NCBI RefSeq assembly: GCF_030064125.1
Contig: NZ_CP125957.1
Coordinates: forward strand, 2,480,001 to 2,544,000
Source of the DNA: Pseudomonas sp. G2-4
Lineage (GTDB): Bacteria; Pseudomonadota; Gammaproteobacteria; Pseudomonadales; Pseudomonadaceae
Reading direction: 5' to 3'
DNA: 64,000 bases
Shown: one piece after another, positions 8,490-16,948 of the stretch
Position numbering within the stretch: the first letter of the stretch is position 1
Layout of the letters: every line of letters starts with the position of its first letter
Translations under genes and position numbers: made by a program
The notes under the pieces: generated by a model
What the model was told of the DNA's origin: nothing
What the model saw: only the letters and a program-made list of their open reading frames with translations
Databases searched by the model: none

Positions 8490-9403
8490 CCATAAGGCTT
8501 GGCATCATCGGCATGGGAGTGATCTCCCACTACTACCTCAAGGCGCTGCAAGACAGCACCCTGTGCCAGCTGATGGCGGTGTGCGACAAGGCGCCCGAAC
8601 GGCTGGCGCCATTCGCGGCGACGGATGTGCGTTGCCATACCGATTACACCACCTTGCTCGCCGACCCGGACCTCGACGCGGTGATTATCAACCTGCCCAA
8701 CCATCTTCATTTCACCGCTTGCGTGGCTGCCTTGGAGGCGGGCAAGCATGTGTGCTGCGAGAAGCCATTGACCCTCGAACTGGACCAGGCCGAGCAGTTG
8801 CGCGACATGGCCCGCCGCTTGAACCTGACGCTGCTCACGGCCTTTCACCGACGCTACAACACCCACCTGCTCAATGCCGTGAAGCAAGGACTGTTCAATG
8901 ATGCGGTGCATGTTCGGGCGCGTTACCACGAGCGCATCGAGGATCATGCCGGCCATGACACCTGGTATTTGGACAGTGCCTCCTGTGGTGGCGGCTGCAT
9001 TGCCGACAATGGTCCGAATGTCTACGACACGCTGAGCTTTGTGCTTGGCCGATTCGAGGTCACTGGGGCGCAGGTTCGTCGAAATGCGTTGGGGATCGAC
9101 ATGGAGGCGTTGGTCACGCTGACCAACGCGGTCGGGCTTGAGGCGAGCGTTGAACTGAGTTGGGACTATGCCCACGGCGAACAGAAAGACCTGGTGATCG
9201 ACTACGCCGACGGACGCCAAGTCATCGTCGACCTGCTCAAGGACAGCGTGGGTTTCAAGACGTCCCTCTATCACGAATACGAGGGCGTCATCGCCCATCT
9301 CGCCAGGAGCATCCAAGGCATGGTCGAAGACGGTTCGATTGGTGTCGATGCGGTGCGGCTGGTGCGCGCTACCTATGCCATGGAGGCCCGCGATGCTCGC
9401 TGA
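8486..9403 (+). CDS. Gfo/Idh/MocA-family oxidoreductase (second copy)
   Basis: This 305-residue protein has the Rossmann loop GIIGMGVISHYYLKAL, the LPNHLH segment and the catalytic EKP motif in CCEKPLTLELDQAEQ. The C-terminal domain carries DHAGHDTWYLDSASCGGGCIADNGPNVYDTLSFVLG, the usual substrate-site GG...D.G..H/N-D pattern. It is only distantly similar to the first Gfo/Idh enzyme of the operon, so it likely acts on another intermediate. It is coupled by ATGA to the preceding Ldh2 gene and overlaps the next small gene by 11 bases. Confidence 0.86.
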   Translation: MTIRLGIIGMGVISHYYLKALQDSTLCQLMAVCDKAPERLAPFAATDVRCHTDYTTLLADPDLDAVIINLPNHLHFTACVAALEAGKHVCCEKPLTLELDQAEQLRDMARRLNLTLLTAFHRRYNTHLLNAVKQGLFNDAVHVRARYHERIEDHAGHDTWYLDSASCGGGCIADNGPNVYDTLSFVLGRFEVTGAQVRRNALGIDMEALVTLTNAVGLEASVELSWDYAHGEQKDLVIDYADGRQVIVDLLKDSVGFKTSLYHEYEGVIAHLARSIQGMVEDGSIGVDAVRLVRATYAMEARDAR

Positions 9404-9809
9404 ACAGCCCCGTCAGCCGTCCAAGGCCAGGCTCGAGGCTAGGCTGGTGAAGCTGCTCTATCACACTCAGCAAGCACGTGGCATGACGTTGATCGAGCAC
9501 CGCTCCCGTTGTGTGCGGCGCGGCGAGTTGCACGAAGTGGTGACGACCGACCAGGCAGGGGCCGAGCCGGGCGACCGGATTGAGCGGGTCGGCTTCATCG
9601 GCTTCGTCGAAATCCAGCAGGCCGGGGTCATCGAGCGCGGTGATCGGGTGTTGCTGGGCGACACCTGCATTGGTCAGGTCATTGGCTTTGACGAATGCCA
9701 CTTTCCCAATCACTACAACATCCTGATAGCGGCGGACGACCTGCTGACCGGTGGCACCCTCCGGGATTGCGGCTTAGGCAGTTACCTGCACTTCGAGGAA
9801 GAGCAATGA
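9393..9809 (+). CDS. Unrecognised 138-residue protein
   Basis: I do not recognise this family. The start at 9393 overlaps the Gfo/Idh stop and the stop overlaps trpB by ATGA, so it is a genuine operon member. After about 25 polar residues it is rich in beta-type segments with turns: TTDQAGAEPGDRIERVGFIG, IERGDRVLLGD, IGQVIGFDECHFPNHYNI and LRDCGLGSYLHFEEE. A Cys/His group (DECHFPNHYN, near 107-116) could bind metal or act catalytically. There is no signal peptide or membrane segment. Its place directly before the fused trpB suggests a role tied to the pathway. Confidence 0.7.
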   Translation: MLAEQPRQPSKARLEARLVKLLYHTQQARGMTLIEHRSRCVRRGELHEVVTTDQAGAEPGDRIERVGFIGFVEIQQAGVIERGDRVLLGDTCIGQVIGFDECHFPNHYNILIAADDLLTGGTLRDCGLGSYLHFEEEQ

Positions 9810-11674
9810 ACGAGATATTCGAGATCGATGTATCGGCAGCGGCGCGCGTGCAGTTTCCAGGCGCCAGGGTCCTGGCAATGCGCCTGCCTGGCGTGGGAAG
9901 CGTCGATGGGGCAGGGCTTGACTGGTCGGCCAACCGCGCAGCATGGGCTGGCGTGGACAAGGATGCCTTGCTGACCCACCCATCGATTGCGCCGTATGCG
10001 AACTACTACCAACGTGCGGGCATTAATCCGCGCAAGCACCTGCCTTCGGTCGCCAACTTCATCCACCGTGCATTTGGCCGGGCCCAGGCGCGGTTGCCGC
10101 GCATAAATGGGGTGGTCGATACGGTCAATTGGGTGGCGGTCTCCACCATGACTTCGTTGGGGGCATTTGATGCCGCAGGGATCGAGGGACCGGTGCTGCT
10201 GGACCTCTCTGGTGAGGACGAGTCGTACGAGCCCGTTGGCGGCCAAGGACGCGAGCCGCTGCCGGCTGGCCTGTTGGTGCTGCGTGACTCAAAGAAAGTC
10301 TTGTCGCTGTTTTCCATTCGAGACACGGTCCATACCGCTACCTGCGACAGCACCTCTGACCTGCTGTTGCTAGGGTGCGTATTGCCGCCACTCGACAGCA
10401 CCCCAGTCAGGGCAGCCCTGCAACTTGTCGCGCAACGCCTGGGAGGTGGGCGTTCGCCAGCGCTGGAAGCCCTGGCAGGGCAAGGTCCTTGGTTCGATGA
10501 CCATGGTGGGTGTTTCATCGCTGAAACACTCTCGCCTCCGGTCAGCGAACTGACCGAGCGTTATCAGCAAATCATCGCCAGTGCAGCGTTCCAGCAACGT
10601 TATCGCAGCTTGCTCAAACACTATGTGGGGCGGGCTACTCCCTTGACGTTGGTGGAGAACTTCTCCCGGGAAATTGGGGTGAAAACCTACCTCAAACGCG
10701 AAGACCTGGCCCATACCGGCGCCCACAAGATCAACAATGCCCTGGGTCAGGCGCTGCTGGCGCAGATGATGGGTAAACGCCGCGTGATCGCAGAAACAGG
10801 CGCAGGCCAACATGGCGTGGCGACTGCTGCGGCCTGTGCCTTGCTGGGGATCGAATGCGTGATCTACATGGGCTTGCGTGACATGCAACGCCAGGCGCTG
10901 AACGTACAACGCATACGGTTGATGGGCGCGCGGGTAGTGGCGGCCACTGGCGGCACCCAGACCCTCAAGGACGCGATCAACGACGCCCTGCGCGACTGGG
11001 TGGCCAATGCCGACACGACCTATTACCTGCTGGGATCGGCGTTGGGCCCGCACCCTTACCCGGCCATCGTCCGCTATTTCCAGAGCGTCATCGGCGACGA
11101 GGCCAGGCAGCAGTTCGCCGCGCTTGAGGACGGAGCACTCCCGGATGCGCTGGTGGCATGTGTCGGAGGGGGATCGAACGCCATCGGGTTGTTTTCGGCC
11201 TTCATTGAGGAACCTGACGTGCAGTTGTTCGGTGTCGAGGCCGCCGGCCAGGGCGAAAGCAGTGGCAATCATTCGATCCGTTTCGGCCAGGGCGGACAGA
11301 GCCGCTCCGGGGTCTTGCAAGGGTGTCGCTCCTACGTCCTGCAGGACGCCAATGGGCAGATAGGTGAAACCCACAGCATCGCGCCCGGACTGGATTACCC
11401 GATGGTCGGGCCTGAGCATGCCCAGTTGCGTGACAGCGGCCGCGCCAATTATCTCTGGGCCAGCGATGACGAGGCGCTGCAAGCACTCCAGCTGTTATCG
11501 CGCTGTGAAGGCATCATCCCGGCCCTGGAAAGCGCTCATGCATTGGCCGGCGCCATCAAAGTCGCGCGGCAACTGCCCCAGGGCGCGCGAATCATCATCA
11601 ACCTCAGCGGGCGTGGCGACAAGGACATGCAAACCATTGCCCAGCTCACGAGTGCGGAGGAAGTCCCCCAATGA
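9806..11674 (+). CDS. trpB: Fusion: B3/B4 (PheRS editing-like) domain + tryptophan synthase beta subunit
   Basis: The protein has 622 residues instead of the usual 400 or so. Residues 1-235 or so match the B3/B4 tRNA-editing-like fold (YANYYQRAGINPRKHLPSVA, LPRINGVVDTVNWVAVST, then GAFDAAGIEGPV and a GLLVLRD..SLFSIRDT segment). Residues from about 245 are a full TrpB: PLP lysine in HTGAHKINN, catalytic Glu in AETGAGQHGVA, phosphate loop GGGSNAIG, GLDYPMVGPEH and SGRGDKD. All catalytic motifs are intact, so it should condense indole or an analogue with serine. An upstream in-frame start at 9695 is rejected because the 9806 ATG overlaps the preceding stop (ATGA). Confidence 0.92.
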   Translation: MNEIFEIDVSAAARVQFPGARVLAMRLPGVGSVDGAGLDWSANRAAWAGVDKDALLTHPSIAPYANYYQRAGINPRKHLPSVANFIHRAFGRAQARLPRINGVVDTVNWVAVSTMTSLGAFDAAGIEGPVLLDLSGEDESYEPVGGQGREPLPAGLLVLRDSKKVLSLFSIRDTVHTATCDSTSDLLLLGCVLPPLDSTPVRAALQLVAQRLGGGRSPALEALAGQGPWFDDHGGCFIAETLSPPVSELTERYQQIIASAAFQQRYRSLLKHYVGRATPLTLVENFSREIGVKTYLKREDLAHTGAHKINNALGQALLAQMMGKRRVIAETGAGQHGVATAAACALLGIECVIYMGLRDMQRQALNVQRIRLMGARVVAATGGTQTLKDAINDALRDWVANADTTYYLLGSALGPHPYPAIVRYFQSVIGDEARQQFAALEDGALPDALVACVGGGSNAIGLFSAFIEEPDVQLFGVEAAGQGESSGNHSIRFGQGGQSRSGVLQGCRSYVLQDANGQIGETHSIAPGLDYPMVGPEHAQLRDSGRANYLWASDDEALQALQLLSRCEGIIPALESAHALAGAIKVARQLPQGARIIINLSGRGDKDMQTIAQLTSAEEVPQ

Positions 11675-12459
11675 ACCGTATCGACAGCTGTTTCGCCGAT
11701 CTCGCGCAAAGAGGCGAAAAGGCCCTGATGCCTTACCTGACGGTCGGCTATCCGGCACTGGACAGTCTGCCGGAGCTGGTACAGGCCGCACGTAATGCTG
11801 GTGCGGATGTCATCGAGCTGGGTGTGCCTTTCTCCGATCCGGTCGCCGATGGTCCGGTGATCCAACAGACCAGCCACGCAGCGATTGCCAATGGCATGAC
11901 CATGACGTTGGCATTGAAGCAGATCGCCGGACTTCCCCAGGACGACCAGGCGCCCGCGCTGGTGGTGATGACCTATACGAATCTTCTGCTTAACCATGGT
12001 TACGAGCGGTTCGCCGCGCAGGCGGCCGAGGCGGGCATCAGTGCAGTGATTGTCCCGGACATGCCGGTCGAGGCCAGTGGTGAGTTGCGTGCCGCCCTGG
12101 AGGCGCAAGGTTTGTATCAGATCTTTCTGATGACACCGAACCTTAGCGATGAGCGCCTGCGCACGATTGCCAGACACGCCAAGGGGTTCATCTATCTGGT
12201 GTCGGTGCTGGGCACGACTGGTGAGCGCGACCAATTGGCCGACATCGGTCCGTTCGTGGAGCGGGTACGGCGATTTACTGACTTGCCTTTGGCGGTTGGT
12301 TTCGGCATCGGCACCCCCGAGCAGGCCCGAGTCATGTGGCAGCTGGCGGAGGGCGTGATCATTGGCAGCGCTTTGGCACGCCGGCTGGCCGACCCAGTCG
12401 AAGCCGCTACGCAGGCCCACCACTATCTCGCTGGTTTCAAGGCCGGGGGCCGGCGATGA
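11671..12459 (+). CDS. trpA: Tryptophan synthase alpha subunit
   Basis: This 262-residue TIM barrel cleaves indole-3-glycerol phosphate to indole plus glyceraldehyde-3-phosphate and normally channels indole to TrpB. Catalytic Glu and Asp are both present in DVIELGVPFSDPVADGP (near 50 and 61). Also typical are MTYTNLLLNHGYERF, VPDMPVEASGEL, LVSVLGTTGER and VGFGIGTPEQAR. The gene overlaps both trpB and trpF by ATGA. The complete active site argues that the pair makes indole-derived amino acid rather than being vestigial. Confidence 0.94.
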   Translation: MNRIDSCFADLAQRGEKALMPYLTVGYPALDSLPELVQAARNAGADVIELGVPFSDPVADGPVIQQTSHAAIANGMTMTLALKQIAGLPQDDQAPALVVMTYTNLLLNHGYERFAAQAAEAGISAVIVPDMPVEASGELRAALEAQGLYQIFLMTPNLSDERLRTIARHAKGFIYLVSVLGTTGERDQLADIGPFVERVRRFTDLPLAVGFGIGTPEQARVMWQLAEGVIIGSALARRLADPVEAATQAHHYLAGFKAGGRR

Positions 12460-13082
12460 ATGGCTGGCAGCAGGGAACGATCAAGGTGTGCGGGGTACGG
12501 ACACCGGAAGATATCCAGGCTTGCCTGCAAGCCCGTGTCGATTTGATCGGCCTGGTACTGGTGCCTGGTTCAAAGCGCGAACTGTCGCTCAAACAGGCAA
12601 CGGTCTTGCGTGACCTGATCGGTGACCAGGCCAGGGTAGTGGGCGTGTTCATGAATCAGCCGTATAGCCAGGTCTACAAAACCACCCAGGCCCTGGACCT
12701 GGATCTGGTGCAGTTGCATGGCCAGGAGCAGGGGCGTTGTTGGGAGCAACTGGGACGGCCTTTGATCCGTCGTGTGATGCCGTCGGATTACCGCCGCGAT
12801 CGAAGGGCCTCGGCGCTGCCACTGGTCGATGCAGGGGCCGGCCACGGGATTGCGCATCCTTGGCCGGCCACGCGCTACCCGGAGGCGATGATCGCGGGCG
12901 GTTTGACGGTCAACAGTGTCGCAGCGTTGATCGAAGCACTCGAGCCCGCAGCCGTGGATGTGTCCTCGGGGGTGGAGTCGTCGCCAGGTTGCAAGTCGCC
13001 CCAGGCTATTGACGCGTTCTGTCGAAATGCCCGGATCGCCTTCGGGCAAGTGCGACGCGCGCAACGCAGCAGCAATCAGTAA
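12456..13082 (+). CDS. trpF: Phosphoribosylanthranilate isomerase
   Basis: The 208-residue protein isomerises phosphoribosyl-anthranilate to CdRP. The catalytic Cys is in IKVCGVRTPEDIQ and the catalytic Asp in PLVDAGAGHGIAHPW (the usual GGTGK loop is changed to GAGHG). The phosphate site AGGLTVNSVAALIEALEP and AVDVSSGVESSPGCKSP are conserved. The start at 12456 overlaps the trpA stop (ATGA); the longer reading from 12336 lies inside trpA. The altered loop after the catalytic Asp is the only unusual point. Confidence 0.92.
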   Translation: MNGWQQGTIKVCGVRTPEDIQACLQARVDLIGLVLVPGSKRELSLKQATVLRDLIGDQARVVGVFMNQPYSQVYKTTQALDLDLVQLHGQEQGRCWEQLGRPLIRRVMPSDYRRDRRASALPLVDAGAGHGIAHPWPATRYPEAMIAGGLTVNSVAALIEALEPAAVDVSSGVESSPGCKSPQAIDAFCRNARIAFGQVRRAQRSSNQ

Positions 13083-13146
13083 TGACGGCAGCCGCCGTGG
13101 CCTGCCAACAGGCGGGATCAGCCCAGCTAACAGGTGAGGGAAAACA

Positions 13147-14178
13147 ATGCCGCAGAATGTGCGTGGAGTGGTTGCACGGTACAGCCAGGGGGAGCCGGTC
13201 GAGGCGCATCAGTTGCAAAGCGCCTTTCGCGCATTGATGCAGGGACAGCTGCCGGACTCGTTGATCGCTGCGCTGCTGGTGGCTTTGCAAGTGAAGGGCT
13301 TGGAGGCCCAGGCGATCGAGTGTGTCGCCCGCGTGGTACGTGAATTTCTGATTCCGGTCCGGCATTCGGTGGCGGGGCCGCTGGTGGACCTGTGCGGAAC
13401 AGGAGGGGACGCGCGGGCCACGTTCAACGTGTCGACCACCGCCAGCTTTGTGGTGGCTGCGGCGGGTGTGCGGGTGGCCAAGCATGGCAACCGCAGTGTC
13501 AGCTCGACCTGTGGCAGCGCCGATGTACTGGAAGCGCTGGGCCTGGATTTGCAATTGACGCCCGCACAGATCGCTACGTGCCTGGAACGAGTGGGAATTG
13601 GATTCATGTTCTCGCCAGCCCATCGACCGGCTCTGCCGGGCTTGACGCGGGTCCGCAGTGAACTGGCCATCCGCACGATTTTCAATGTCATCGGCCCGCT
13701 GACCAACCCCGCCGCGGCGAGCAGGCAGTTGCTGGGTGTGTTCAGCGCCGAGCTGGTGCCGATCATGGCGCAGGTACTCAGGGCACTGGGCAGCGAGCGG
13801 GCGCTGGTGGTCCACGGCGAGGATGGCTTGGACGAGATTTCCCTATCCGGTAGCACGCTGGTCGCTGAGCTCTGGGATGGCGACATACGCCAGTACCACC
13901 TCCACCCCAGCGATTTCGGAATGAAGGTGTGTGATCTGGCAACCCTGCAGGTCAGCAGCATCGACCAGGCCCGGGCGTTATGCCTGGAAGTGCTCGCGGG
14001 CCGGAAGGGTGCTCCACGCGACATTGTCCTGCTCAACAGTGCCGCGGCGCTCTACCTGGGCGACAGGGTCGAGAGTATCGCCCAGGGGCTGGAGCTGGCG
14101 ACCGGCATTCTGGACAGCGGAAAGGCCATGCAAACCTATGAATCGTTGTTGTCATTTACCCGTGGATTGCGAAATTGA
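13147..14178 (+). CDS. trpD: Anthranilate phosphoribosyltransferase
   Basis: This 343-residue enzyme joins anthranilate and PRPP. The glycine loop DLCGTGGDARATFNVST (PRPP site), KHGNRSVSSTCGSADVLEALG, FSPAHRPALPGLTRVRSELAIRTIFNVIGPLTNPA and HGEDGLDEIS are all present. It is preceded by a 64-base gap, the largest inside the operon, with a small GCCTG-CCAA-CAGGC hairpin, and ends 29 bases before the sugar-nucleotide dehydrogenase. With trpE and trpG on the opposite strand, the locus encodes every step from chorismate to tryptophan. Confidence 0.94.
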   Translation: MPQNVRGVVARYSQGEPVEAHQLQSAFRALMQGQLPDSLIAALLVALQVKGLEAQAIECVARVVREFLIPVRHSVAGPLVDLCGTGGDARATFNVSTTASFVVAAAGVRVAKHGNRSVSSTCGSADVLEALGLDLQLTPAQIATCLERVGIGFMFSPAHRPALPGLTRVRSELAIRTIFNVIGPLTNPAAASRQLLGVFSAELVPIMAQVLRALGSERALVVHGEDGLDEISLSGSTLVAELWDGDIRQYHLHPSDFGMKVCDLATLQVSSIDQARALCLEVLAGRKGAPRDIVLLNSAAALYLGDRVESIAQGLELATGILDSGKAMQTYESLLSFTRGLRN

Positions 14179-14207
14179 AGGCACAGCCGGGTTTCAAGGA
14201 GCGAAGG

Positions 14208-15500
14208 ATGGAACAGATTTTTGGGACTGTCGCGGTGGTGGGGCTGGGCTATGTCGGGCTTCCTCTGGCGGTTGAGTTCGGCAAGCGCTTGCCGACCATA
14301 GGCTTCGATATCTGCCAGCACAGTATCGATCAATTACGCGATGCCATAGATCCATCCGGGGAGCTTGGCGAGGAGCAGATGCAGCAGGCGCACTTGCTCA
14401 CCTATACGAGCGATCCGGCGGCGCTGCGCTGCGCTGACATTATCATCGTCGCGGTCCCCACACCTGTGGATGCGGCGAATCAACCTGATTTGTCACCCTT
14501 GATACGAGCCAGTGAAGCGGTGGGGCGGAACATGAAACCCGGGGCATTGGTCATCTACGAGTCGACCGTTTACCCGGGCGCGACCGAGGAACGGTGCATT
14601 CCCGCCTTGCAGGAGGCTTCGGGGCTGGTGTGGAAAGAGGGCTTCACTGTCGGCTACTCGCCTGAGCGAATCAATCCCGGCGATCGTACCCACACGCTTT
14701 GCGATATTGTCAAAGTCGTGTCCGGCGACAGTCCGCAGAGCTTGCAGACCGTGGCCGCGTTGTACGAGCTGATTGTCCGGCCGGGGGTGCATCGTGCGCC
14801 TTCGATCAAAGTGGCCGAGGCGGCCAAGGTCATCGAGAATACCCAGCGCGACCTGAACATCGCCCTGATGAATGAGTTATCGCTGATCTTCTCGGAACTG
14901 AAGATCGACACTTGCCAGGTGCTGGAAGCGGCGAACACCAAGTGGAATTTCCTTGATTTCAAGCCAGGGCTGGTAGGCGGTCACTGCATTGGCGTCGATC
15001 CCTATTACCTCACCTACAAGGCCGAGTCCCATGGCTACCATCCCCAGGTGATCCTTGCCGGGCGACGGATCAACGATGGCATGGGCAAGTGGATCGTCGA
15101 GAAAACCATCAAGCTGCTGATCGCCGCCAACCGTGTGGTGAAGGGCTCGACGATCAATGTGCTGGGGATCACATTCAAGGAAAACTGCGCGGATGTACGC
15201 AATTCGAAGGTTCACGACATCATCGTCGAGTTGCGAGCCTATGGCGTCAACGTCCATGTGCATGACCCGCTGGCCGACGCAGCGACGGTCATGCGTGAGT
15301 ACGACTGCGCATTGAGCAGTTGGGAACAGCTGCCCGCAGGCGATGCGATGATCGTGGCTGTGCCGCATGAGGCCTATCGGCGCACCTCATTGCAGCAAAT
15401 GCGCACCAAGTTATTGCCCGGGGCCTGTGTGATTGATGTCAAGGCTGTCCTGGATCGGGAGTCCTACGAGGCCGAGGGTTATCATTTCTGGCGTCTGTAG
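14208..15500 (+). CDS. NDP-sugar 6-dehydrogenase (WbpA/TviB-like)
   Basis: The 430-residue NAD-dependent dehydrogenase oxidises the C6 hydroxyl of a UDP-hexose or UDP-N-acetylhexosamine to a carboxylate. Motifs: Rossmann loop VVGLGYVGLPLAVEFGK, VPTPVDAANQPDLSPL, YESTVYPGATEE, GYSPERINPGD, catalytic Cys in VGGHCIGVDPYYLTYKAESHGYHP, and a C-terminal NDP-binding domain with GITFKENCADVRNSK. The last two resemble TviB/WbpA (UDP-HexNAc) more than UDP-glucose dehydrogenases. The ATG at 14208 has an AAGGAGCGAAGG ribosome site; an in-frame TTG at 14175 is less likely. It is the last gene of the operon and overlaps luxR2 convergently by 19 bases. Confidence 0.88.
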   Translation: MEQIFGTVAVVGLGYVGLPLAVEFGKRLPTIGFDICQHSIDQLRDAIDPSGELGEEQMQQAHLLTYTSDPAALRCADIIIVAVPTPVDAANQPDLSPLIRASEAVGRNMKPGALVIYESTVYPGATEERCIPALQEASGLVWKEGFTVGYSPERINPGDRTHTLCDIVKVVSGDSPQSLQTVAALYELIVRPGVHRAPSIKVAEAAKVIENTQRDLNIALMNELSLIFSELKIDTCQVLEAANTKWNFLDFKPGLVGGHCIGVDPYYLTYKAESHGYHPQVILAGRRINDGMGKWIVEKTIKLLIAANRVVKGSTINVLGITFKENCADVRNSKVHDIIVELRAYGVNVHVHDPLADAATVMREYDCALSSWEQLPAGDAMIVAVPHEAYRRTSLQQMRTKLLPGACVIDVKAVLDRESYEAEGYHFWRL

Positions 15501-16285
15501 ACCGCTGGTTCAACCGTCGGCGTGACGAGCCCGCAGGCCACCGCAGCACTGACGGCCTGCTGGCGACTCACCGAACCGAGTTTGCGTCGGGCATTGAGCA
15601 GGTGGAAGTCGATGGTGCGTTCGGAACAGGTCAGGATGTGGCTGATCTCCCAGGTGGTCTTGCCGGCGCTGGCCCAATACAGGCAGTCCAACTCTTTGGG
15701 CGTGAGGTTCTGGCGGGGCTGGGCTACTGGACTCTGCAACTGATGGCGCATCCCGGCGAGCAGGTAGGGGATGAGCATGAATAATTGATAGACGGCGGGG
15801 TTGGAAAACCCTTCTCGCTCGGTGATCTGGGTGTCATCGAAAGCCACACTTAGTGTTCCCCTGAGCATCTCGTAGCGCAGCGGGATGCTCAGGCCGCTGC
15901 GCAGGCCGTGTTGCTCGCGTTGCTGCCAGAAGTGCCGGGAGCGTCCACGGGCACGCCTGCGCTCGCTGTCCCAGAAAAAAGGCAGCAGTTCGCGTCGACA
16001 GTGTCTGAGTATCGGGTCGATCTCGATCAGCCCGTCACCGCGATAGTGTTCCAGCCAACGTTTGGGAAAGGTGGTGATGAGGCCAGCGAGAGGGTCGGTG
16101 TCCCTTGGTGCTGCCGGTCCCAGGCTGATGAGGTAGCTGCCGAAGCCGAGTTGGCGCAGCACTTTGTTGACCAGGCGCTCCCAATCGCAACGGTTGGCAT
16201 CTTTGGCCAGACTCATGAAGGCGGTCAGCGGTGCGGTACGCCCGGCCTGGGTCCGGCCGCAGACGGGGGAGTTGAGTTTGTCCAT
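15482..16285 (-). CDS. LuxR-type quorum-sensing regulator 2
   Basis: The protein has up to 267 residues; a later in-frame ATG at 16216 would give 244. The autoinducer-binding domain keeps W..HY, IEIDPI, the W of PFFWDS and REQHGLRSG. The HTH reads LTPKELDCLYWASAGKTTWEIS followed by TIDFHLLNARRKLGS. It is clearly diverged from luxR1, so the two may recognise different operators or signals. It follows trpG on the same strand behind a terminator-like hairpin, so it probably has its own promoter in 16286-16340. Its 3' end overlaps the sugar dehydrogenase gene. Confidence 0.9.
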   Translation of the reverse strand: MDKLNSPVCGRTQAGRTAPLTAFMSLAKDANRCDWERLVNKVLRQLGFGSYLISLGPAAPRDTDPLAGLITTFPKRWLEHYRGDGLIEIDPILRHCRRELLPFFWDSERRRARGRSRHFWQQREQHGLRSGLSIPLRYEMLRGTLSVAFDDTQITEREGFSNPAVYQLFMLIPYLLAGMRHQLQSPVAQPRQNLTPKELDCLYWASAGKTTWEISHILTCSERTIDFHLLNARRKLGSVSRQQAVSAAVACGLVTPTVEPAVYRRQK

Positions 16286-16339
16286 AAACGAGTCGCTCTT
16301 GTTATAGCGGGAATGAAACAGCCGGAGCACGGAAAAGAA

Positions 16340-16353
16340 GGGGCGTGCGCCCC
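16340..16353 (-). terminator. Intrinsic terminator after trpG
   Basis: On the minus strand GGGGCG-CA-CGCCCC is followed directly by TTCTTTTCC. The stem is 6 GC-rich pairs with a very short loop, then a T-rich tail, just 11 bases after the trpG stop. It would separate trpEG transcription from luxR2. Confidence 0.55.
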
Positions 16354-16363
16354 TCCTGGTGGA

Positions 16364-16948
16364 TCACTGGTGCACGTAACACTTGATGAAACTGCGGAAC
16401 AGGTCCAAGCCGTTTTCGGTCAGGATGCTCTCAGGGTGAAACTGCACCCCCTCCACTGGCAGGTGGCGATGCCGTACACCCATCACATAGCCGTCATCGG
16501 TGGATCGCGAGGTGACTTCCAGGCAGTCGGGTAACTGCTGGTCGCTGACCATCAACGAGTGGTAGCGGGTGGCTTGTATGGCACGTGCTTGCGTATGGTC
16601 GTAGACGCCCTTGCCATCATTCTCGATTTTGCTCACCTTGCCGTGCATCACGTGCGGGGCGCGGCAAACCTGGGCGCCGAAGGCCAGGCCGATGGCCTGA
16701 TGACCCAGGCAAACGCCCAGCAGCGGCAAACGCCCCTGAAAGTGCTTGATGACTTCGATATAGCCAACGTCGGCCGGATGCCCAGGCCCAGGGCCCAGCA
16801 CGCAGAAGTCCGGTGAAAAATCCTCGATGCGTTGCAGGAGGTCTGGCACGTCGTGACGCTCGACGCGGGTTTCCAGCCCCAGTTGTTCCAGGTACTGGCT
16901 GATGATAAAGACGAAGCTGTCGTAGGCATCGATCAGGAATACTTTCAC
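16364..16948 (-). CDS. trpG: Anthranilate synthase glutamine amidotransferase subunit
   Basis: This 194-residue class I amidotransferase supplies ammonia to TrpE. Catalytic Cys is in LLGVCLGHQAIG, His/Glu in VQFHPES, and the oxyanion motif is GPGPGHPAD. The start is a GTG at 16948 that overlaps the trpE stop (GTGA), giving the canonical MKVFLIDAYDSF N-terminus. An extended reading to 17101 would run into trpE and is rejected. It is a free-standing subunit, as in PhnB, and translationally coupled to trpE. Confidence 0.93.
   Translation of the reverse strand: MKVFLIDAYDSFVFIISQYLEQLGLETRVERHDVPDLLQRIEDFSPDFCVLGPGPGHPADVGYIEVIKHFQGRLPLLGVCLGHQAIGLAFGAQVCRAPHVMHGKVSKIENDGKGVYDHTQARAIQATRYHSLMVSDQQLPDCLEVTSRSTDDGYVMGVRHRHLPVEGVQFHPESILTENGLDLFRSFIKCYVHQ

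Noticed and set aside
13083..13146. Terminator between trpF and trpD
   Set aside because: The GCCTG-CCAA-CAGGC hairpin is only 5 bp, has no T-tail, and transcription must continue to trpD.
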